A stretch of 17,334 nucleotides of DNA from contig CAJTSP010000046.1 in assembly GCA_910578965.1 (NCBI GenBank), forward strand, positions 1 through 17,334. Direction: 5' to 3'. The notes under the pieces are model-generated. The model was not told the DNA's origin. It ran no database searches and worked only from the letters and a program-made list of their open reading frames with translations. Positions 13,410 through 17,334 of the stretch are shown here, piece by piece. Numbering within the stretch: the first letter of the stretch is position 1; each line of letters starts with the position of its first letter. A program made the translations under genes and the position numbers. The stretch comes from an uncultured Oscillospiraceae bacterium. Lineage in GTDB: Bacteria; Bacillota; Clostridia; Oscillospirales; Ruminococcaceae.

Positions 13410-14537
13410 GTGAAACATCGCCTGCATCCCGGGGATCATATGCCCGAATTTTCGTACGATACCCCTTACGAGCCGCAAAACAGCTTTTACGCCCTGCTCG
13501 AAGCGGACGAACGCCCGTTGTTTATGGTATTCCTGCGCAATTTTGGTCATCCGTTCACCCGGCATTATATTGTGCGGTACGCCCAAAGCATCCGGGAGCT
13601 GTACAGCGCCCGGCTGGTTTGCGTGGTGCAGACCCGACCCGAAACCATCGGCCCTCACCTGCCCAAGGGTACCATGCCCTACCCGGTGATCTGCGACGCC
13701 GAGGGCGCTCTGTACGAATACTTTGAGATTCCCCGCCTGCGAGGCCGGATGCGTACCCTCTCCTGGGAGGGGCTGCGCATCCTAAAGGAGGCCGAAAAGC
13801 AGGGCTACCACGAATCCAAGGAGACCGCCCAGCAGATGCCGCTGACCCTGCTCGTTTCCCCGGGCGGCGAGGTACTGCTGGCGCATTACGGCAAAAGCGT
13901 TACCGACCAGCCCGAGGACTGCGCCGCCATGGAGATGGTCTGCCAGGAAATGCGCCAGGCTGCCGAGCAGGAGCGAAAAAAGGCCCGGCGCAAGGGGGAG
14001 GAAGCGGTGCCGGAGGAGCTGTTTGAGAGCCAGGCGCCCAAACGCCGCCTGCCGGATGCCGGCCCCGCGCGGCCGGCCGGCGAGGAGGAGCTTGGTTTGC
14101 CGTTGGATAAGGTCCCGCTCCCGCTTGCACCCGCAGAGCCGCCCGTGCCGCCGGCCAGGGCGGCGGTGCCCATCCCCCTTACCGATAAGGGCCGTCCAGC
14201 CGGCCCGGCTGGGCTGCACGGTGCAACCAAGGCGGCGCCTGCCCCGCTTGCCGGCGGGGAAGGCCGGCCTGCTGCGCCTGTGCCCGGTGCGAGGCCCGTT
14301 CCGGCGCCCCCGACGGGCGGGCGTGCCGCCGCCCGTGCGGGCTACGCGGCCTCGGCCGCCCTGGCGCAGGACGCTGCCGGGCCGCGGGAAAGGGAGCCTG
14401 CTGCCCCTTTGCCAGAAAAACCGGACGCACCGCCCGCAGCAAAGCCGATTACCTCACCCAGCGGCAGCGCCGCAGAGGACCTTGCCCTGCAAAAATTCCG
14501 CTCGGCCGCCGCCGCTCTTTTTGCAGACGAGATTTAG
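13410..14537 (+). CDS. Peroxiredoxin/thioredoxin-fold-like protein lacking the expected Cys, with Pro/Ala-rich tail
   Basis: The protein has 375 residues in two parts. Residues ~8-180 resemble AhpC/TSA-like redoxin domains: FMVFLRNFGHPFTRHYI (38-54), a Val-rich strand with VVQTRPETI (72-80), YPVICDAEGALYEYFEI (91-107), and LTLLVSPGGEVLLAHYG (145-161). In active relatives the loop after the first strand carries one or two cysteines (as in LRxxGCxxC); here it reads NFGHPFTR, so both are absent and classical peroxidase chemistry is unlikely. Residues ~185-200 are charged and helical, ~215-350 are Pro/Ala/Gly-rich and probably disordered, and the last ~25 form a possible short helix. No signal peptide is seen. 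The GTG at 13410 is chosen for AAAGGAG 8 nt upstream; an ATG at 13440 is the alternative. It has its own strong promoter. Function unknown. Confidence 0.8.
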   Translation: MKHRLHPGDHMPEFSYDTPYEPQNSFYALLEADERPLFMVFLRNFGHPFTRHYIVRYAQSIRELYSARLVCVVQTRPETIGPHLPKGTMPYPVICDAEGALYEYFEIPRLRGRMRTLSWEGLRILKEAEKQGYHESKETAQQMPLTLLVSPGGEVLLAHYGKSVTDQPEDCAAMEMVCQEMRQAAEQERKKARRKGEEAVPEELFESQAPKRRLPDAGPARPAGEEELGLPLDKVPLPLAPAEPPVPPARAAVPIPLTDKGRPAGPAGLHGATKAAPAPLAGGEGRPAAPVPGARPVPAPPTGGRAAARAGYAASAALAQDAAGPREREPAAPLPEKPDAPPAAKPITSPSGSAAEDLALQKFRSAAAALFADEI

Positions 14538-14587
14538 GCCGAAAGGCGTTGTTTGACCCTGCTGTGCATGCACCTCAAAAACCAACC

Positions 14588-14630
14588 AAAAACGCCCGCA
14601 GCCCCTTTTGGGAGGGCTGCGGGCGTTTTT
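14588..14630. terminator. Bidirectional Rho-independent terminator
   Basis: A perfect 17-bp inverted repeat (14588-14604 with 14614-14630, 9-nt loop) has a G+C core flanked by five A on the left and five T on the right. It therefore ends in a U-run on both strands. It separates the convergent peroxiredoxin-like gene and the M56 sensor gene. Confidence 0.93.
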
Positions 14631-14665
14631 GGCTATGACGGGGGTTTTTTTGCAATGCCCAAGGG

Positions 14666-16915
14666 TTATCCGGCAGGCCGGGCGCCTTCGCCGGGGCCGG
14701 CCAAAAGCGTATCGCAGGCAGTGCGCAGCGCCTCGCATAGCTGGCCGGGGGTGCGGCTGCCGTTTTGCAGGGCGTCAATTGCCTGTGGCGGAAACATATC
14801 CTCCAGCTCTCGCTGCCAGGCCTCGCTGCCCGGCGGCTCGTCCAGCAGCCAGATTTCCATGGGGGTGTAACTCTGGCCGTCTGCCCGGATCAATGTCAGC
14901 CGCACCGGACCGCACCATTCGGCCGGCTGGAGCCGGCCGCGCGGCCCGTCGGTCTCTCCAAAGCCGCCCTTTACCATTGCCGCCAGATACACCCGCACCG
15001 CCCGGGGGTCGTTGCCCACCTCCTCCCAATAAAGGGTAACATGGCTCTCGCAGAGCGGCATGCCTGGATTTTCCGAGTCCGCGTGGATGCCCAGCAGGAT
15101 GTTATGCACAGCCTCCTCCAACGCGGCGTCCTCATAAAACGCCTGCTGCCCGCCGCCGGTCCCTACCGAGACGATGGCGTAGCCGCCGCCTTTAAGCTGC
15201 TTTATAGCCAACTCCCGGTATAGCCCGGCAAAGCTGCCCAGCCCCGCGACGCCATCGCCCGGGGCAAGGTAGGCTTCGCTGGCGGTAGTGATGTCATAGG
15301 TGATCTGTACCAGATACTGGTAGGGCATTTCCTCCCAGCTCTGGCCCTCGGGCGGGGTGCCGCTTACGGTGCGGCATTCCCGGAGGGTGTACCCCGCCAG
15401 CCGCTCGGTATCCGGGGCTTCGGGGCGGGTAAGCCAGGCAAGAAAGGTGTTGGCGCCCACATCCCCTAGCACCTCGGGCGGCTCGTCCGGCTTGACCCAA
15501 AAGGTCAGCGGCCCGCCCTTCGGCCCGGCGGTACTGTCATCCTCGCCCTTGCCGGCCTGCCCGGAGGAGCCTGGCAGGCCGGCAAGGGTCTGCCCGTTCG
15601 CCTCTTCGGCCAGCGGCAAAAACCGCTCACCGTCCGCCACCTTCAGGTAGAGGAAGTTGGTCGAGCCCTCCTCCACAAAGGCCAGCGCGTCCCCCTCTAC
15701 CTCAAACTGGTTTAAAAGGTTGGGGCGGGCGTCGTCCCGCAGGGTCAAAAGGCGGCCCTCCAGCGTCCAGCTTCCGTTGCCAATGTAGCTGCTTGCAGCC
15801 CCCTCATAGTACCAAAAGCGGCCGTCTGCATCCAGCCGGAGAGTAAAATCGCCATAAAAGCCGTCCTTTTCGTACCGGTATACCTTGCCGGCAAGGTCCT
15901 CCGGCCGTGGTTCGGCCCCGCCGGAGGGGGCAAAGGCCAGCGCGGCGCAAACCGCTGCCACCCCCAGCCCGGCCAGTACCAGCGCCAAACGGGCCGGCGG
16001 CGCAGCGCGCAGTACCCGCCGGATGCGCTCTTTTATATCGCCCTGCCCAAAGGCCGGGGCCCAAGGCGCGGCGGGCCGGCCGGCGGCCTGGGCAAGCAGG
16101 GCCCTTGCATATGCCTGCCGGGCGCCGGGGCCAAGCACGCGCAGGGCCGCCTCGTCACAGCAGCGTTCCATATCCTGCATGGCAAGGCGGTAGGCCAGCC
16201 AAACCAGCGGGTTGAACCAATAAGTGCAAACCAGGGCCCAGGCCAGCGGACGGATCAGGTGGTCGCCCCGGCGCAGGTGGGCCCGCTCGTGGGCCAGGAT
16301 CATCCGCTCCTCTCCGGCCGTAAGCCCGGCCGGCAGGCAGATGCGCGGGCGGGCAAGGCCAAACACAAACGCGCTGCCCAGGGCCGGCAGCCGTACCGCG
16401 CCGTCCGGCCCGGGCTGTGCGCCCCGTAGCCGGGCGGCCAGCCGCAAAAGCAGGATTAGCTGCCAGCAAAACAGTGCCAGCGCCACGGCCAGCCAGGCCA
16501 ATGCCATCCAGCCTTGCGGGGGGATGCCGGGTGCGCTTTCCGCTGCGCTGCCGGGCATGCCGAACCGGCCAAGCCCGCCGCCTGCCTGTATTTTGGCCGG
16601 CAGGGACAGGACGCCGGGCGCAAGGCCCAAGGCAGGGGAGGCCCCGCCGCGCGTGCCGGCGGCCGCTTCTCCAAACCCCTGCCGGAGCGCCCCGGATGCG
16701 CCTGTAAAGCCGCCGGCATTTGGCAGAAGGCCAAAGGGGGCGGCCAGGGTTGCGGGGCAGGCCAGCCGGAAAGCCGCCGCCCCCCACAGCGCCCAGCAAA
16801 ACCGCGCCGGCATCCGCCGCAGCAAAAGCCGTGCGGCCAGTATTGCCAAAATGCACAGGCTGCCGGGCAGCGCCATGCGCAGTACGGCAAAAAACGCTTG
16901 CTCAACCCACGGCAT
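14666..16915 (-). CDS. M56-family (BlaR1/MecR1-type) membrane metalloprotease sensor
   Basis: The protein has 749 residues. The N-terminal half has membrane segments at about 8-32, 40-62, 137-160, 222-240 and 308-328. Between the third and fourth lies the cytoplasmic zinc protease: HERAH (H209, E210, H213), with E255 of CCDEA as the probable third metal ligand, as in BlaR1. The family cleaves or triggers cleavage of a BlaI-type repressor, which is encoded directly upstream. The extracytoplasmic part (~330-749) is not the penicillin-binding domain of BlaR1. It contains a beta-rich stretch with alternating aromatic residues (~341-440), a Gly/Ser/Asp-rich linker, and a further ~250 residues of unknown type, so the signal is probably not a beta-lactam. 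The ATG at 16913-16915 has AAAGGAGGG in good position. No target gene is evident nearby. Confidence 0.9.
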   Translation of the reverse strand: MPWVEQAFFAVLRMALPGSLCILAILAARLLLRRMPARFCWALWGAAAFRLACPATLAAPFGLLPNAGGFTGASGALRQGFGEAAAGTRGGASPALGLAPGVLSLPAKIQAGGGLGRFGMPGSAAESAPGIPPQGWMALAWLAVALALFCWQLILLLRLAARLRGAQPGPDGAVRLPALGSAFVFGLARPRICLPAGLTAGEERMILAHERAHLRRGDHLIRPLAWALVCTYWFNPLVWLAYRLAMQDMERCCDEAALRVLGPGARQAYARALLAQAAGRPAAPWAPAFGQGDIKERIRRVLRAAPPARLALVLAGLGVAAVCAALAFAPSGGAEPRPEDLAGKVYRYEKDGFYGDFTLRLDADGRFWYYEGAASSYIGNGSWTLEGRLLTLRDDARPNLLNQFEVEGDALAFVEEGSTNFLYLKVADGERFLPLAEEANGQTLAGLPGSSGQAGKGEDDSTAGPKGGPLTFWVKPDEPPEVLGDVGANTFLAWLTRPEAPDTERLAGYTLRECRTVSGTPPEGQSWEEMPYQYLVQITYDITTASEAYLAPGDGVAGLGSFAGLYRELAIKQLKGGGYAIVSVGTGGGQQAFYEDAALEEAVHNILLGIHADSENPGMPLCESHVTLYWEEVGNDPRAVRVYLAAMVKGGFGETDGPRGRLQPAEWCGPVRLTLIRADGQSYTPMEIWLLDEPPGSEAWQRELEDMFPPQAIDALQNGSRTPGQLCEALRTACDTLLAGPGEGARPAG

Positions 16916-16939
16916 GGCTTATCCCTCCTTTGGCGGGAC

Positions 16940-17334
16940 TCAGGGCGAAGAGTCCCGGGCGTCCGGTGCGGCAGGGGCTTCCCCGGCGCTTTCGATCAGC
17001 CGCTGCAGTTCCTCGATCTCGGCCCCGCTTAAGCGGCGCCGGCGGGTAAAAGCGGCCACAAACTGCGGCAGCGAGCCGCCAAAGGCTTCGGCCACAAACT
17101 GCTCGCTCTGCAGGCCGGCAAATTCCTCCCGGCTTACAAGCGCACGCACCCTGCCCCTCTCGTTGGCAAACAGCCCACGTGCGCACAGCCGCTTGAGCAT
17201 GGTATAGGTGGTGGATTTTTTCCAGCCCAGCCCGGCGGCACACAGCTCTACCAGCCGGCCCGAGCCCACCGGCGCATTTTGCCAGATCAACTCGGCAAAC
17301 CGCTGTTCCATCTCGCCCAGCTTGTATGGCTCCT
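16940..17334 (-). CDS. BlaI/MecI/CopY-family transcriptional repressor (5' partial)
   Basis: This is a winged-helix DNA-binding repressor. The frame is open to the right window edge. An internal ATG at 17311 begins MEQRFAELIW, but the codons before it encode YKLGE, which in this family normally precedes that segment, so the true start probably lies just outside. The winged-helix region includes GSGRLVELCAAGLGWKKSTT and YTMLKRLCARGLF, followed by a dimerisation region with LQSEQFVAEAFGGSLPQFVAAFTRR, typical of clostridial BlaI homologues. It ends in a short acidic Ala/Pro tail. It lies 24 nt upstream of the M56 sensor gene and the two should form a classic sensor-repressor operon, autoregulated from a promoter beyond the edge. 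Confidence 0.92.
   Translation of the reverse strand, partial: EPYKLGEMEQRFAELIWQNAPVGSGRLVELCAAGLGWKKSTTYTMLKRLCARGLFANERGRVRALVSREEFAGLQSEQFVAEAFGGSLPQFVAAFTRRRRLSGAEIEELQRLIESAGEAPAAPDARDSSP

Noticed and set aside
1..17334. Mobile elements, CRISPR arrays, phage or toxin-antitoxin genes
   Set aside because: No transposase, integrase, regularly spaced repeats or paired small toxin-antitoxin genes were seen on either strand.

Overview
The window looks like chromosomal DNA from a G+C-rich member of the Bacillota, most likely a gut Clostridia of the Oscillospiraceae/Ruminococcaceae type. The reasons are AGGAGG-type ribosome binding sites in front of nearly every gene, sigma-A-like promoters (TTGNNN/TANNNT, 16-17 bp spacing), A/T-poor coding DNA, and protein families typical of that group (BlaI/M56 pair, KtrB, PepT, HEMEH metalloprotease-like protein). 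No mobile element, CRISPR array or rRNA was seen. Genus is not determinable from the sequence alone.

Layout. (1) 1-682: 3' part of a small predicted metalloprotease-like protein with an HExxH motif flanked by two CxxC pairs. (2) 721-875, minus: a tRNA-Arg(CCT) with its own promoter and terminator. (3) 876-2558: a strongly structured 5' leader followed by a KtrB-type K+ translocating subunit, closed by a bidirectional terminator. (4) 2660-4081, minus: peptidase T with a long leader and a promoter overlapped by a perfect palindrome. (5) 4176-13166, plus: an eight-gene surface-glycan operon. (6) 13269-14630: a separate gene with a strong promoter, encoding a peroxiredoxin-like protein that lacks the expected cysteine, with a Pro/Ala-rich tail, closed by a bidirectional terminator. 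(7) 14666-17334, minus: a BlaI-type repressor and M56 (BlaR1-type) membrane metalloprotease sensor pair; the repressor runs off the right edge.

How the genes work together. The first three genes of the glycan operon match the CapE-CapF-CapG route from UDP-GlcNAc to UDP-N-acetyl-L-fucosamine (UDP-L-FucNAc). The next gene is a WbuB-like GT4 glycosyltransferase, a family that includes L-FucNAc transferases. A GT2 enzyme of the polyprenyl-phosphate-sugar synthase type plus its usual small membrane partner (DUF2304) follow, and then an MBOAT acyltransferase and an AlgJ/AlgX/DltD-like SGNH-type membrane-anchored protein, a pairing that typically O-acetylates a glycan outside the membrane. Together they predict an O-acylated, FucNAc-containing surface glycan. 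No initiating sugar transferase, flippase (Wzx/ABC) or polymerase is present, so the product is either finished by genes elsewhere or is a short glycan or glycolipid.

The points most worth a second look are the structured ktrB leader, the compact glycan operon, the cysteine-less peroxiredoxin-like protein, the CxxC/HEMEH protein, and the M56 sensor whose extracytoplasmic domain is not a penicillin-binding domain.
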